A stretch of DNA of 64,000 bases, taken from NCBI RefSeq assembly GCF_040706535.1, contig NZ_JAPDRJ010000004.1, positions 1 through 64,000 of the forward strand. Reading direction: 5' to 3'. A program made the translations under genes and the position numbers. Source of the DNA: Lentisalinibacter orientalis (GTDB taxonomy: Bacteria > Pseudomonadota > Gammaproteobacteria > Steroidobacterales > Woeseiaceae). Shown here in pieces: positions 49,301 through 58,615 of the stretch. Position 1 is the stretch's first letter. Each line of letters opens with the position of its first letter. The notes below the pieces were generated by a model. The model had not been told where the DNA came from, did no database searches, and worked only from the letters and a program-made list of their open reading frames with translations.

Positions 49301-49365
49301 GGCGGCCCCATTACGCTGTCGACCCTGTATCATCCCGCGTGCGGAACCGAGGAGCCATACAGGGC

Positions 49366-50733
49366 GTGAGCGACAACAAGAGCGAGAATACGGTCAGTCG
49401 CATACTGGTGGTCGAGCAGGACGCGGAGCGCCGCGAGTCCCTGCTGAATCGGCTCGAATACCTGGGCTGCGATGCGGTGGCAGCCGACCGGAACACCGCA
49501 TCGGGTGACGGATGGACGGCGGTGCTGCTGGGCGACGCCGGTGACGATGACGCTCTGCAGAGCCTGATCCGCTCGCTCCTCTCGGCCCGGCGCAAGATCC
49601 CTTTCCTCGTGCTGAACGACGGCGCGCAGGGCGAGCCGCCCGGCGAGCTCACCGGCCATCCGGTCTGGCCGCTGGCGGCGAGCATGCGCCGCTCCGAGCT
49701 CAATCGCCTGCTGCAGCGGGCGCGGCGCTATGGCGACGGCGACCGGCGCCAGCGCCTGACGGGCAGTTCCGCCGACATCCAGGCCGTCCGCCACGCGATC
49801 GAACAGGTGGCGGACTTCGACACCAGCGTGCTGGTAACCGGCGAGTCCGGCACGGGCAAGGAGCTGGTGGCGCGCACCATCCACGACCTGTCGCCGCGGC
49901 GGGACCAGCCCTTCGTCCCGGTCAATTGCGGGGCGATCCCGCCGGAGCTGCTGGAGAGCGAGCTCTTCGGCCACGAAAAGGGCGCGTTCACCGGCGCGGT
50001 GAAGTCCCGCCCCGGCCGCTTCGAGCTCGCCGGCGCGGGCACTCTGTTTCTGGACGAGATCGGCGATATGAGCCTGGCCATGCAGGTGAAACTCCTGCGC
50101 GTGCTGCAGGAGCGCCGCTTCGAGCGGGTGGGAGGCGCCGACTCGCTGGAATGCCGCTGCCGGATCGTCTGCGCCACTCACCGCGACCTGCGCGCCGCCA
50201 TCGAGGCGGGCGAGTTCCGCGAGGACCTCTATTACCGCATTAACGTCTTCCCCATCGAAATGCCGCCGCTCAGGAAGCGGGCGGACGACCTGCCGTCACT
50301 GCTCGATGAACTCATGGTCGCCCGGTCGCCGGAGGGCGGCGACGGCTTTCGCCTCACGACGGAGGCCATGGAGGCGCTGTCCGTCTATCCGTGGCCGGGC
50401 AACGTCCGCGAGCTGGGCAATCTGGTCGAGCGTCTCGCCATCCTGCATCCCTCCGGCGTGATCGGCCTGGACGATCTGCCCGAGAAGTACCGCCGGGCAA
50501 GGCCCGCAGCCGGCGCGGGAGCGTCGTCGCCGCCGTCGCCGGATCTGGCGGGCGACGGTCTGGACCTGCGTTCCTACCTGGCCGACATCGAGGTCCGGCT
50601 GATCACCCGCGCCATGCGCGAGGCGGGCGGCACCGTGGCGGAAGCCGCGCGCCGGCTGAACATGCAGCGCACCACGCTCGTCGAGAAACTGCGCAAGCAC
50701 GGCCTGAATACCGACGCCCTGTCGGGAAATTGA
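49366..50733 (+). CDS. fleQ: FleQ: sigma-54-dependent master flagellar regulator
   Basis: The 455-residue protein has a divergent receiver-like N-terminus without a clear phospho-acceptor Asp (GWTAVLLGDAG). The AAA+ sigma-54 activator domain has Walker A GESGTGKE at 159-166, the sigma-54 contact loop GAFTGA at 206-211 and Walker B DEIGD at 230-234; a Fis-type helix-turn-helix lies about 415-450. FleQ activates flagellar genes with sigma-54. GTG at 49366 is preferred over GTG at 49339 because GAGGAG precedes it at a workable distance. Confidence 0.92.
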   Translation: MSDNKSENTVSRILVVEQDAERRESLLNRLEYLGCDAVAADRNTASGDGWTAVLLGDAGDDDALQSLIRSLLSARRKIPFLVLNDGAQGEPPGELTGHPVWPLAASMRRSELNRLLQRARRYGDGDRRQRLTGSSADIQAVRHAIEQVADFDTSVLVTGESGTGKELVARTIHDLSPRRDQPFVPVNCGAIPPELLESELFGHEKGAFTGAVKSRPGRFELAGAGTLFLDEIGDMSLAMQVKLLRVLQERRFERVGGADSLECRCRIVCATHRDLRAAIEAGEFREDLYYRINVFPIEMPPLRKRADDLPSLLDELMVARSPEGGDGFRLTTEAMEALSVYPWPGNVRELGNLVERLAILHPSGVIGLDDLPEKYRRARPAAGAGASSPPSPDLAGDGLDLRSYLADIEVRLITRAMREAGGTVAEAARRLNMQRTTLVEKLRKHGLNTDALSGN

Positions 50734-50788
50734 CGCCAGCCGCCCGGCGGCGTTCGCGTAACCCACTGTTTTAGCAAGCAATCCAAGT

Positions 50789-50803
50789 TGGCATAAGACT
50801 TGC
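50789..50803 (+). promoter_or_regulatory. Sigma-54 promoter of fleSR
   Basis: TGGCAT at 50789-50794, five bases, TTGC at 50800-50803. The element lies inside an inverted repeat (AGCAAG about 50773 with CTTGCT about 50799) that could bind a regulator. Confidence 0.8.
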
Positions 50804-50850
50804 TTGGATAACACCGGACCCTGACCCGGGACCGGCGGAGGCACAGCTCC

Positions 50851-50894
50851 GCCAGAGATCCGCCGGAGATCCGGCAGAGATCAGCCGGAGATCA
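50851..50894. repeat. 11-bp tandem array in the fleSR leader
   Basis: Four units of 11 bases (consensus GCCRGAGATCM) at 50851, 50862, 50873 and 50884 lie between the sigma-54 promoter and the fleS start. Confidence 0.8.
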
Positions 50895-50950
50895 GAGAGC
50901 GATTCCACGGGACAGCGTGACGGGACAATCGATTGCGACGGAGCAGCGGA

Positions 50951-52198
50951 TTGACGAGTGAAGCCAAAGCCAGTGCCGGACCGGGGACCGAAGCAGCCGC
51001 GGATGCGCGCCGCGCCGGTCTCGAGGCGGTCTACGCTGCCCTGCAGCGCGAGGTGCTGACGCTGAACCGGCAGCTCGCCGAGGCGCGCTCCGAGCGCGTG
51101 GAGCAGCTGCTGGAGAAGGAGCGCCTCGGCAACCGGCTGGCGCTGCTGCTCGAGTCACTGCCGGGCGCGGTGATCGTGCTGGACGGCGACGGCATCATCG
51201 TCGAGTGCAACAACCGCGCCGTCGAGCTGCTGGGCCGCCCGCTGATCGGCCTGACCTGGGCCGAGGTCGTCGACCGGGAATTCGGCGCGGTACGCGATTC
51301 GGCCGGCGAGCTCAGGCTGCCCGACGGACGCTGGCTGGCGCTGTCCCGTCGCTCGCTCGCCCCGGAGACGGGCGAGATACTGCTGCTCACCGACGTGACG
51401 GAGACCCGCCGGCTGCAGGAGACGGCGGAACGCCAGAGCCGGCTTTCCAGCATGGGGGAGATGACCGCGCGTCTCGCGCACCAGATCCGCACGCCGCTCG
51501 CCTCGGCGTTGCTGTACGTCTCTCAGATCGAACAGGGTGCCACCGAGCCCGCACTGACGCGCCGTTTCGCCGGCCGTGCCATCGCCAAGCTGCGCGAGCT
51601 CGAGCAGATGATCAACGACATGGTGGTGTTCGCGGGCGGCGGCCGCGGCCCGGCCGAGCGATTCCCCGTGGCCGGGCTGCTGGAGGATGTGGCCGAGGCC
51701 GCGGCGGCGCACACCCCCGGCGATGCCGAGGCAGCCGTGGTAACGGTGGTGATGGCCGAACCGGGCCTCACGATGAGCGGCAATCGCCCGGCACTGGCGG
51801 GCGCGCTTAGCAACCTCGTGCAGAACGCCCTGCAGATGGCGGGCGATGCGGCGCGGGTGGAACTGGGCGCCGCGCGTACGGACGCCGGCGAGATCTGGCT
51901 CACCGTGACGGACAACGGGCCCGGCGTCGACGAGTCCCTGCGGGATCGGATCTTCGAGCCGTTCTTCACCACCCGCCGTCAGGGCACCGGGCTCGGGCTG
52001 GCCGTGGTGCGTTCGGTGGCGGGCGCCCACGGCGGCAGCGTTTCCGTCGAGAACCACGGCGACGGGGCCACCTTCCTGCTGCGCCTGCCCGCCGTGGCCG
52101 ATCAGCCGCTGCTGGCGAGCCGGACGGCCTTCGCCCGGGCCGGCGAGGCGGCCGCGGCCGGCGCCCGCCGCCAACCAGAGTTCAGGAGCAACCCATGA
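50951..52198 (+). CDS. fleS: FleS: flagellar sensor histidine kinase
   Basis: The 415-residue soluble kinase has an N-terminal coiled coil, a PAS-like domain (LPGAVIVLDGDGIIVECNNRAVELLG), the H-box LAHQIRTPL with His177, and an ATPase domain (NLVQNALQM, DNGPGV, GTGLGLAVVRS). It has no membrane segment, like Pseudomonas FleS. It phosphorylates FleR. A TTG start at 50951 with GGAG seven bases upstream is preferred over TTG at 50933. Confidence 0.9.
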   Translation: MTSEAKASAGPGTEAAADARRAGLEAVYAALQREVLTLNRQLAEARSERVEQLLEKERLGNRLALLLESLPGAVIVLDGDGIIVECNNRAVELLGRPLIGLTWAEVVDREFGAVRDSAGELRLPDGRWLALSRRSLAPETGEILLLTDVTETRRLQETAERQSRLSSMGEMTARLAHQIRTPLASALLYVSQIEQGATEPALTRRFAGRAIAKLRELEQMINDMVVFAGGGRGPAERFPVAGLLEDVAEAAAAHTPGDAEAAVVTVVMAEPGLTMSGNRPALAGALSNLVQNALQMAGDAARVELGAARTDAGEIWLTVTDNGPGVDESLRDRIFEPFFTTRRQGTGLGLAVVRSVAGAHGGSVSVENHGDGATFLLRLPAVADQPLLASRTAFARAGEAAAAGARRQPEFRSNP

Positions 52199-53562
52199 GC
52201 GAGAGCCGCGCGTGCCGTGTAATGATCGTCGAGGACGATGCCGATCTGCGCGAGGCGCTGACGGCGACGCTGGAAGCGGCCGATCACGACGTGGTCACGG
52301 CCGATTGCGGCGAGAGCGCGCTCGCGCTGCTCGAACGCGAAACCGTCGATCTGGTGGTCAGCGACGTCCAGATGGAACCGATGGACGGGGTGGCGCTGCT
52401 GGAGACGCTGCGACGCCGCTACGCCAGTCTGCCCGTGGTGCTCATGACGGCCTACGGCACCATCGAGAAAGCGGTCGAGGCCATGCGCCTCGGCGCCGCC
52501 TACTACCTGGTGAAGCCCTTCGAGGCGCGGGAACTGGTCGAGACGGTAGGCCGCCACGTCCGCCCGACGCCGGGCGGCAGCGGCCCGGTGGCCGGAGACC
52601 CGACGACCCGCGTGCTGCTGAAGGTCGCCGAGCGCGTCGCCGCCAGCGAGGCCACCGTGACCATCAGCGGCGAGAGCGGCACGGGCAAGGAAGTGTTCGC
52701 CCGCTACATCCACCGGTGTTCGCCCCGGGCGGACGCGCCCTTCGTGGCCATCAACTGTGCGGCCATTCCCGAGAACATGCTGGAGGCGGTCCTGTTCGGC
52801 CACGAGAAGGGGGCTTTCACCGGCGCCACCAGCGCGAGCCCGGGCAAGTTCGAGCAGGCCCAGGGCGGCACGCTGCTGCTGGACGAGATCTCCGAGATGG
52901 CGCTGGGCCTGCAGGCGAAGCTCCTGCGCGTGCTGCAGGAACGCGAGGTGGAGCGGATCGGCGGCCGGCGCACCATTCCGCTGGACGTGCGGGTGCTCGC
53001 CACCACCAACCGGGATCTGCGCTCACAGGTGCAGGAGGGGCGCTTCCGCGAGGATCTGTTCTATCGCCTGAACGTCTTCCCGCTGAACATCCCGCCGCTG
53101 CGCGAGCGCCGGGGCGACATCCTGCCGCTGGTGGCGAATGCGCTGGAACACTATGCGGGCGGAATGCGCGCCGTGCCCGCGCTGACCCCCGCCGCGGAGC
53201 AGAAGCTGGCCGGCCACCACTGGCCCGGCAACGTGCGCGAACTGGAGAACCTGGTGCAGCGCACCCTGATCATGACGGCGGCCGACACCATCGACTCGGA
53301 CGACCTGATCTTCGAGGACGGCGGGCACATCGCCGCGCCCGGCGGCGGCGCGGACGGGGATCTGCAGGACGACCTCTGGCAGCGCGAGCAGCAGCTGATC
53401 CTGGAGGCGCTGCGCGAGGGCGACGGCAGCCGCAAGTTCGCCGCCGAGCGCCTCGGCATCAGCGCGCGGACGCTGCGCTACAAGCTGGCGAAGATGCGCG
53501 AGGCCGGGGTCGACGTCCCCGGCGGCAACGGCAATGGCAATGGAAATCGGGAGGTCGCCTGA
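52195..53562 (+). CDS. fleR: FleR: sigma-54-dependent response regulator
   Basis: The 455-residue protein has a receiver domain (IVEDDADLREAL, phospho-acceptor Asp57 in VVSDVQM, Lys107 in VKPFE). The AAA+ domain has GESGTGKE and the GAFTGA loop, and a Fis-type helix-turn-helix is C-terminal. The tail ends in Gly-Asn repeats. It activates the class III flagellar genes with sigma-54. The start overlaps fleS (ATGA). Confidence 0.94.
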   Translation: MSESRACRVMIVEDDADLREALTATLEAADHDVVTADCGESALALLERETVDLVVSDVQMEPMDGVALLETLRRRYASLPVVLMTAYGTIEKAVEAMRLGAAYYLVKPFEARELVETVGRHVRPTPGGSGPVAGDPTTRVLLKVAERVAASEATVTISGESGTGKEVFARYIHRCSPRADAPFVAINCAAIPENMLEAVLFGHEKGAFTGATSASPGKFEQAQGGTLLLDEISEMALGLQAKLLRVLQEREVERIGGRRTIPLDVRVLATTNRDLRSQVQEGRFREDLFYRLNVFPLNIPPLRERRGDILPLVANALEHYAGGMRAVPALTPAAEQKLAGHHWPGNVRELENLVQRTLIMTAADTIDSDDLIFEDGGHIAAPGGGADGDLQDDLWQREQQLILEALREGDGSRKFAAERLGISARTLRYKLAKMREAGVDVPGGNGNGNGNREVA

Positions 53563-53594
53563 GCGCGGCCGTCGAGAGTCACAGGTAGAGAGCC

Positions 53595-53912
53595 ATGAAT
53601 ACGATCCGACCCGAACAACTGCTGGAACAGATCCGCGCGATGAGCCCGGGCCTGCAGCCCGAGTCCGTGCAGCCGCCGCCGACCGGTCGTCCCGAGTTCG
53701 GGGACGTCCTGCAGGACACGCTGAAGGCGGTCAACGAGGCGCAGAAGGCATCCGGCGATCTCGCCGCGCGCTTCGAGGCCGGAGATCCGAACACGAGCCT
53801 CGTGGACGTCATGCTCGCCCGGCAGAAGTCCGGGCTGGCCTTCCAGGCGGTGACCGAGGTACGCAACAAGCTGGTCAGCGCCTACCAGGACATCATGAAC
53901 ATGCCGGTGTGA
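53595..53912 (+). CDS. fliE: FliE: MS-ring/rod adaptor
   Basis: The 105-residue protein has the FliE core (FGDVLQDTLKAVNEAQKASG, TSLVDVMLARQKSGLAFQAV). It links the MS-ring to the rod. No separate sigma-54 element is seen in the 32-base gap after fleR, so it may be transcribed from the fleS promoter. Confidence 0.94.
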   Translation: MNTIRPEQLLEQIRAMSPGLQPESVQPPPTGRPEFGDVLQDTLKAVNEAQKASGDLAARFEAGDPNTSLVDVMLARQKSGLAFQAVTEVRNKLVSAYQDIMNMPV

Positions 53913-53942
53913 GGTTGACGCTGGTGTTGACGGTAAAGCCCT

Positions 53943-55583
53943 ATGGAAAATAATCCTCCGATCGAGAATCGCTTCGCCGCGGCGTCCCACCTGGACTTCG
54001 CGGCCGTGATGCGCATACCCGCCGTGCGCCAGGTGCTGCTGCTGGTGGGCGTCGCGGGCAGCGTGGCCATCGGCATCGCCCTGTTCCTGTGGTCGCAGTC
54101 GCCGGCCTACACCCAGTTGTACGGCGACCTGGCCGAGCGGGACAGGAGCCAGGTGGTCGAGGCCCTGCGCACCGCCGGCATCGACTTCCGGCTGGATCCG
54201 GGCACCGGCGCGGTCATGGTGCCCGACGCACGGGTGCACGACGCCCGCCTGGAGCTGGCGGCGAACGGACTGCCGGAAGGCACCGGCATGGGCCTGGAGA
54301 TGATCAAGGAGCCCCAGGGCTTCGGCGTCAGCCAGTTCATGGAGAACGCGCGCTATCAGCATGCGCTGGAGACGGAGCTGGCACGCACCATCCGCAACGT
54401 GCGCTCGGTGCAGGAGGCCCGCGTGCATCTCGCCATGCCGAAGCAGACCGCGTTCGTGCGTGACCGGGAGGACGCCAGCGCCTCGGTGATGCTGAGCCTC
54501 TACGGCGGCCGCCAGCTCGAACCCGAGCAGGCGGATGCCATCGTGCACCTGGTCGCCTCCAGCGTGCCCAACCTGATGGCGAAGGACGTCACGCTCATCG
54601 ACCAGCACGGGCGCATGCTGAGCTCGAACGGCGAGCGCAACGGCTATGCGCTGACCGCCGCCCAGTTCGAGCACACGCGCACGGTCGAGCAGAGTTATCG
54701 GGAGCGCATCGTGGACCTCCTCACGCCGCTGGTCGGCGCGGGCAACGTCCGCGCCCAGGTGGTCGCCGACATCGACTTCACGGTGAAGGAGGAGACCCGG
54801 GAGAACTACGACCCCGAGAGCACGGTGGTGCGCAGCGAGACCGTCAGCGAGCGCCAGCGCAGCGGCGGCTCCGACGCGGCCCAGGGCATCCCGGGGGCGC
54901 TCAGCAACCAGCCGCCCGAGGCCGGCGGCGTGGCGCCCCAGGAAGGCGAGGCCGCCACCGCCAGCGCCGTGAATACCTCGCGCGAGGCCACGCGCAACTT
55001 TGAGGTGGACAAGACGGTGAGCCGGGTGATCGCGCCCACGGGTGCCATCCGCCGCCTGTCCGTCGCCGTGCTGATCGACGACGTCGCCGCGGCCGGCGCC
55101 GCCGCCGAGGATGCCGCTGACGGCGAGGCTGCCGGCGCCGCCAGCCTCGGCGAACAGGACATCGCCCGCATGACCGCCCTGGTGAAGGAGGCCGTCGGCT
55201 TCGACGAGGCGCGGGGCGACTCGGTGCAGCTGATCAACGCGCCGTTCCAGCCGGCGCCCGAAGTCGCGGCGCCGGACGGCCCGCCGATCTGGCAGCAGCC
55301 CCAGGTGCTCGCGATCGGCCGCCAGGTGCTGGGCGCGCTGCTGGTGCTGGCGCTCGGCTTCGGCGTCCTGCGCCCGATGCTGCGCGGCATCGTGCAGAGC
55401 CACCAGCAGTCGACGCCCCAGCTCGCCGCGGCGGGAGGCGCGGGCGCCCTCGGCGCGCCCGCGCACCAACACCAGCCGCAGCTGAGCTACGAGCAGAAGA
55501 TCGCCGCGGCGAGAAATATCACCACCTATGACCCGGGCCGCGTGGCCCAGGTCGTGAAGAAATGGGTAGCAGAGGATGTCTGA
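53943..55583 (+). CDS. fliF: FliF: MS-ring protein
   Basis: The 546-residue protein has an N-terminal membrane segment (VLLLVGVAGSVAIGIALFLW), ring-building motifs with FGVSQFMENARYQHALE, and a C-terminal membrane segment (VLGALLVLALGFGVLRPML) followed by the FliG-binding tail. It forms the inner-membrane ring on which the motor is built. The stop overlaps the fliG start. Confidence 0.96.
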   Translation: MENNPPIENRFAAASHLDFAAVMRIPAVRQVLLLVGVAGSVAIGIALFLWSQSPAYTQLYGDLAERDRSQVVEALRTAGIDFRLDPGTGAVMVPDARVHDARLELAANGLPEGTGMGLEMIKEPQGFGVSQFMENARYQHALETELARTIRNVRSVQEARVHLAMPKQTAFVRDREDASASVMLSLYGGRQLEPEQADAIVHLVASSVPNLMAKDVTLIDQHGRMLSSNGERNGYALTAAQFEHTRTVEQSYRERIVDLLTPLVGAGNVRAQVVADIDFTVKEETRENYDPESTVVRSETVSERQRSGGSDAAQGIPGALSNQPPEAGGVAPQEGEAATASAVNTSREATRNFEVDKTVSRVIAPTGAIRRLSVAVLIDDVAAAGAAAEDAADGEAAGAASLGEQDIARMTALVKEAVGFDEARGDSVQLINAPFQPAPEVAAPDGPPIWQQPQVLAIGRQVLGALLVLALGFGVLRPMLRGIVQSHQQSTPQLAAAGGAGALGAPAHQHQPQLSYEQKIAAARNITTYDPGRVAQVVKKWVAEDV

Positions 55584-56580
55584 GCAGCCGAATTACTCCG
55601 GCACCGAGCGCGCCGCGGTGCTGCTGATGACCCTGGGCGAGGCCGAGGCCTCCCAGGTGCTGAAGCACATGAGCGCCCGGGAGGTACAGCGTCTGGGCGT
55701 GGCCATGGCACAGATGAAGGACGTCTCCAGGGACGCCGCCGACAACGTGCTGAACCACTTCGTCTCCGTCGTCGAGGAGGAGACCTCGCTTGGCGTCGGC
55801 ACCGAGGCCTACATCCGCAAGGTGCTTGTGAATGCCTTCGGCGAGTCCAAGGCCGACGCGTTCATCGACCGCATCCTCATCGGCGAGGACGCGAGCGGGC
55901 TCGAGGCGCTGAAGTGGATGAGCTCGGAGTCCGTGGCCGAGATGATCTCCGACGAGCACCCCCAGATCATCGCCATCGTGCTGGCGTATCTCGACGCGGA
56001 TCAGGCCGCCCACGTGGTAGAGCTGCTGCCCGAGGAGATCCGCAGCGAGGTCGTCATGCGGGTGGCCAAGCTCGACGACGTCCAGCAGAGCGCGCTGGCC
56101 GAGATCGAGGCGCTGATCGAGAAGAAGGCGAACATGGGCGAGCGCACGGCCACGGCGAAGATCGGCGGCGACAAGGTGGCCGCCGACATTCTGAACGCGC
56201 TGACGCCCCAGGACGGCGACTCCATCCTGGGCTATATCAACGAACAGAGCGAATCGCTGGGCCAGCGCATCTCGGAGAAGATGTTCATGTTCGAGAGCTT
56301 GCTCTCGGTGGACGACCGGGGCATACAGGCGCTGCTGCGGGAGGTGTCCAACGACCTGCTGGTCCTGGCGCTGAAGGGCACGGACCAGGCCATGCAGGAC
56401 AAGATCTTCGGCAACATGTCGAAGCGCGCCGCCCAGCTCCTGCGCGAGGACCTGGAGGTCAAGGGCCCGGTGCGCGTGAGCGAGGTCGAGACCGCCCAGC
56501 GCGAGATCCTCACGGTGGCACGCCGCATGGCCGACGCCGGCGACCTCGATCTCGGCACCAGCGGAGAGGAGTATGTCTGA
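55576..56580 (+). CDS. fliG: FliG: rotor/switch protein
   Basis: The 334-residue protein has the FliG N-terminal part (YSGTERAAVLLMTLGEAEA), the middle EHPQIIAIVLAYLDADQAA and the C-terminal charged torque helix (DRGIQALLREVSNDLLVLAL). It contacts stator and FliM. Good conservation along the whole length. Confidence 0.97.
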   Translation: MSEQPNYSGTERAAVLLMTLGEAEASQVLKHMSAREVQRLGVAMAQMKDVSRDAADNVLNHFVSVVEEETSLGVGTEAYIRKVLVNAFGESKADAFIDRILIGEDASGLEALKWMSSESVAEMISDEHPQIIAIVLAYLDADQAAHVVELLPEEIRSEVVMRVAKLDDVQQSALAEIEALIEKKANMGERTATAKIGGDKVAADILNALTPQDGDSILGYINEQSESLGQRISEKMFMFESLLSVDDRGIQALLREVSNDLLVLALKGTDQAMQDKIFGNMSKRAAQLLREDLEVKGPVRVSEVETAQREILTVARRMADAGDLDLGTSGEEYV

Positions 56581-57157
56581 GCCCGCGACGGACAAGGCGG
56601 CCACCCGCTGGCAGCAGCCCGACATCGGCGACGAGGGACTGGTCACGGCCAGCCGGCTGGAGACCCTGCAGCGGGAGGCCTACGAGGAGGCCTGGCGCCA
56701 GGGTTACGAGGAAGGCCTGCAGGCCGGTGCCGACGAGGTGGGCGAGCGCGCGGCCAGGCTGCAGTCACTGCTCGGCGCGCTGTGCAAGCCGTTCGAAGAA
56801 CTCGACGACGAGGTGGAGCAGCAGGTGCTGCGGCTGGTGACGCTGGCCGTGCGTCAGCTGCTGCGCCGGGAGCTGCAGAGTGATCCGGGCCACGTCATCG
56901 GCGTGGTCCGGGACGCGCTGCGCATGCTGCCAGTGGCCAGCCGCAGCATCGAGGTGCAGCTGCATCCCGAGGACGCGGCGCTGGTCCGTGAGGCCCTCAC
57001 GGTCGCCGAGGAAGAGCGGCCGTGGCGGCTCACCGAGGACCCGCTCGTGACCCGCGGCGGCTGCCTGGTGAAGGCCGAGAAATCCCGCATCGACGCCACG
57101 GTGGAGAGCCGTCTGAATCGCACGCTGGCGGGCCTGATCGAGGACGAGCGCGCATGA
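56573..57157 (+). CDS. fliH: FliH: regulator of the export ATPase
   Basis: The 194-residue protein has a helical N-terminal part with GYEEGLQAG (GxxxG-type repeats) and the FliH C-terminal domain (LVTLAVRQLLRRELQSDPGHV, RLTEDPLVTRGGCLVKAEKSRIDA). It binds FliI and FliN. Overlaps fliG and fliI. Confidence 0.92.
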   Translation: MSEPATDKAATRWQQPDIGDEGLVTASRLETLQREAYEEAWRQGYEEGLQAGADEVGERAARLQSLLGALCKPFEELDDEVEQQVLRLVTLAVRQLLRRELQSDPGHVIGVVRDALRMLPVASRSIEVQLHPEDAALVREALTVAEEERPWRLTEDPLVTRGGCLVKAEKSRIDATVESRLNRTLAGLIEDERA

Positions 57158-58614
57158 GCGGCGGTGCCGGAACGGCGGTACCGTCCGCGAACCGCTCCGC
57201 CCGCTGGGCCGAGCGCCTGCGTCACTACCAGGGCCGCATCGAGAACGCGCCGCCGATGGTGGTGGAGGGGACGCTGCGGCGCACGGTGGGCCTCACGCGG
57301 GAGGCGGAGGGCTGTCAGGCCGCGGTAGGCGGCCGCTGCGACGTGGTCTCGCTGGGCGGCCATACCGTCGAGACGGAGGTGGTGGGGTTCGCGGGCGAGA
57401 GTCTCTACCTGATGCCGACCGGCCACATCCACGGCATCGCCCCCGACGCGCGGGTGATCCCCTCGCCGGGCGTGCGGGAGGTGGCGGCGGGTACGGAGCT
57501 GCTCGGCCGGGTCCTCGACGGTCGCGGCCGTCCCCTGGACGGGCTCCCGGCGCCGCGGGCGAGCGACCGCGTGCCGCTGACGGGCACCCGCATGAATCCG
57601 CTGGAGCGCCGCCGGATCACGGAGCCGCTCGACGTGGGCGTGCGCTCCATCAACGCGCTGCTGACCGTGGGACGCGGTCAGCGCATGGGCCTGTTCGCCG
57701 GCAGCGGCGTCGGCAAGAGCATGCTGCTCGGCATGATGACCCGCTACACCAACGCCGACGTGGTGGTGGTCGGGATGATCGGCGAGCGGGGCCGCGAGGT
57801 GAAGGAATTCGTGGACTCCACGCTGGGCGAGGAGGGCCTGGCCCGCTCGGTGGTGGTGGCGACGCCCGCGGACGACACGCCGCTCATGCGCCTGCACGGC
57901 GCCTGGCTCTGCACCGCCATCGCGGAGTATTTCCGCGACCAGGGGCTGCAGGTGCTGCTGCTCATGGATTCGCTGACCCGTTTCGCCCAGGCGCAGCGGG
58001 AGATCGCGCTCGCCATCGGCGAGCCGCCCGCCACCAAGGGCTATCCGCCGTCGGTCTTTGCCAAGCTGCCGCAGCTCGTTGAGCGGGCCGGCAACGGCGC
58101 GAGCGGCGACGGCTCGATTACGGCGCTCTACACCGTATTGACGGAGGGGGACGACCATAACGATCCCATCGCGGATGCGGCGCGGGCCATCCTGGACGGG
58201 CACATCGTGCTTTCCCGCCAGCTGGCCGAATCCGGCCTGTATCCGGCCATCGACGTCGAGGCGTCGGTGAGCCGGGCGATGCACCAGATAACGCCGAAGG
58301 ACCAGCTGGCCCAGGTGAGCCGTTTCCGCCAGATCTACGCCACCTACCAGCACAACCGGGACCTGATCGCGGTGGGCGCCTACCAGCGCGGCTCGGACCG
58401 GCGCGTGGACGAGGCCATCGGCGTCTGGCCGGCCATGATCGAGTTCCTGCGCCAGGACTTCGAGCAGCGCGTGGACATGGCGACCAGCCTCAGGATGCTG
58501 GACAACCTGCTGCCGGCGGAGCCGACCGGCACGGAGCCGGTGCCGGCCTATGGTGGCAATGGTGGCAATGGTGGCAATGGTGGCAATGCTGCCGCCGCCG
58601 GCGGAGGAAACTGA
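57154..58614 (+). CDS. fliI: FliI: flagellar export ATPase
   Basis: The 486-residue ATPase has Walker A FAGSGVGKSML, Walker B VLLLMDSLTR, and the GYPPSVFAKLPQLVERAG and EGDDHNDPIAD segments of flagellar/type III ATPases. The protein ends in a GGN repeat tail encoded by a 9-bp tandem array. ATG at 57154 overlaps the fliH stop (ATGA); a longer frame to 57022 is not needed. Confidence 0.96.
   Translation: MSGGAGTAVPSANRSARWAERLRHYQGRIENAPPMVVEGTLRRTVGLTREAEGCQAAVGGRCDVVSLGGHTVETEVVGFAGESLYLMPTGHIHGIAPDARVIPSPGVREVAAGTELLGRVLDGRGRPLDGLPAPRASDRVPLTGTRMNPLERRRITEPLDVGVRSINALLTVGRGQRMGLFAGSGVGKSMLLGMMTRYTNADVVVVGMIGERGREVKEFVDSTLGEEGLARSVVVATPADDTPLMRLHGAWLCTAIAEYFRDQGLQVLLLMDSLTRFAQAQREIALAIGEPPATKGYPPSVFAKLPQLVERAGNGASGDGSITALYTVLTEGDDHNDPIADAARAILDGHIVLSRQLAESGLYPAIDVEASVSRAMHQITPKDQLAQVSRFRQIYATYQHNRDLIAVGAYQRGSDRRVDEAIGVWPAMIEFLRQDFEQRVDMATSLRMLDNLLPAEPTGTEPVPAYGGNGGNGGNGGNAAAAGGGN
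58552..58587 (+). repeat. 9-bp tandem repeat in the 3' end of fliI
   Basis: GGTGGCAAT is repeated four times without change and encodes a Gly-Gly-Asn tail. Perfect units suggest recent expansion and possible length variation in the population. Confidence 0.9.
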
Positions 58615-58615
58615 C

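Noticed and set aside
53478..55472. Long open frame antisense to fliE and fliF
   Set aside because: Same reason: mirror of conserved genes in high-GC DNA.
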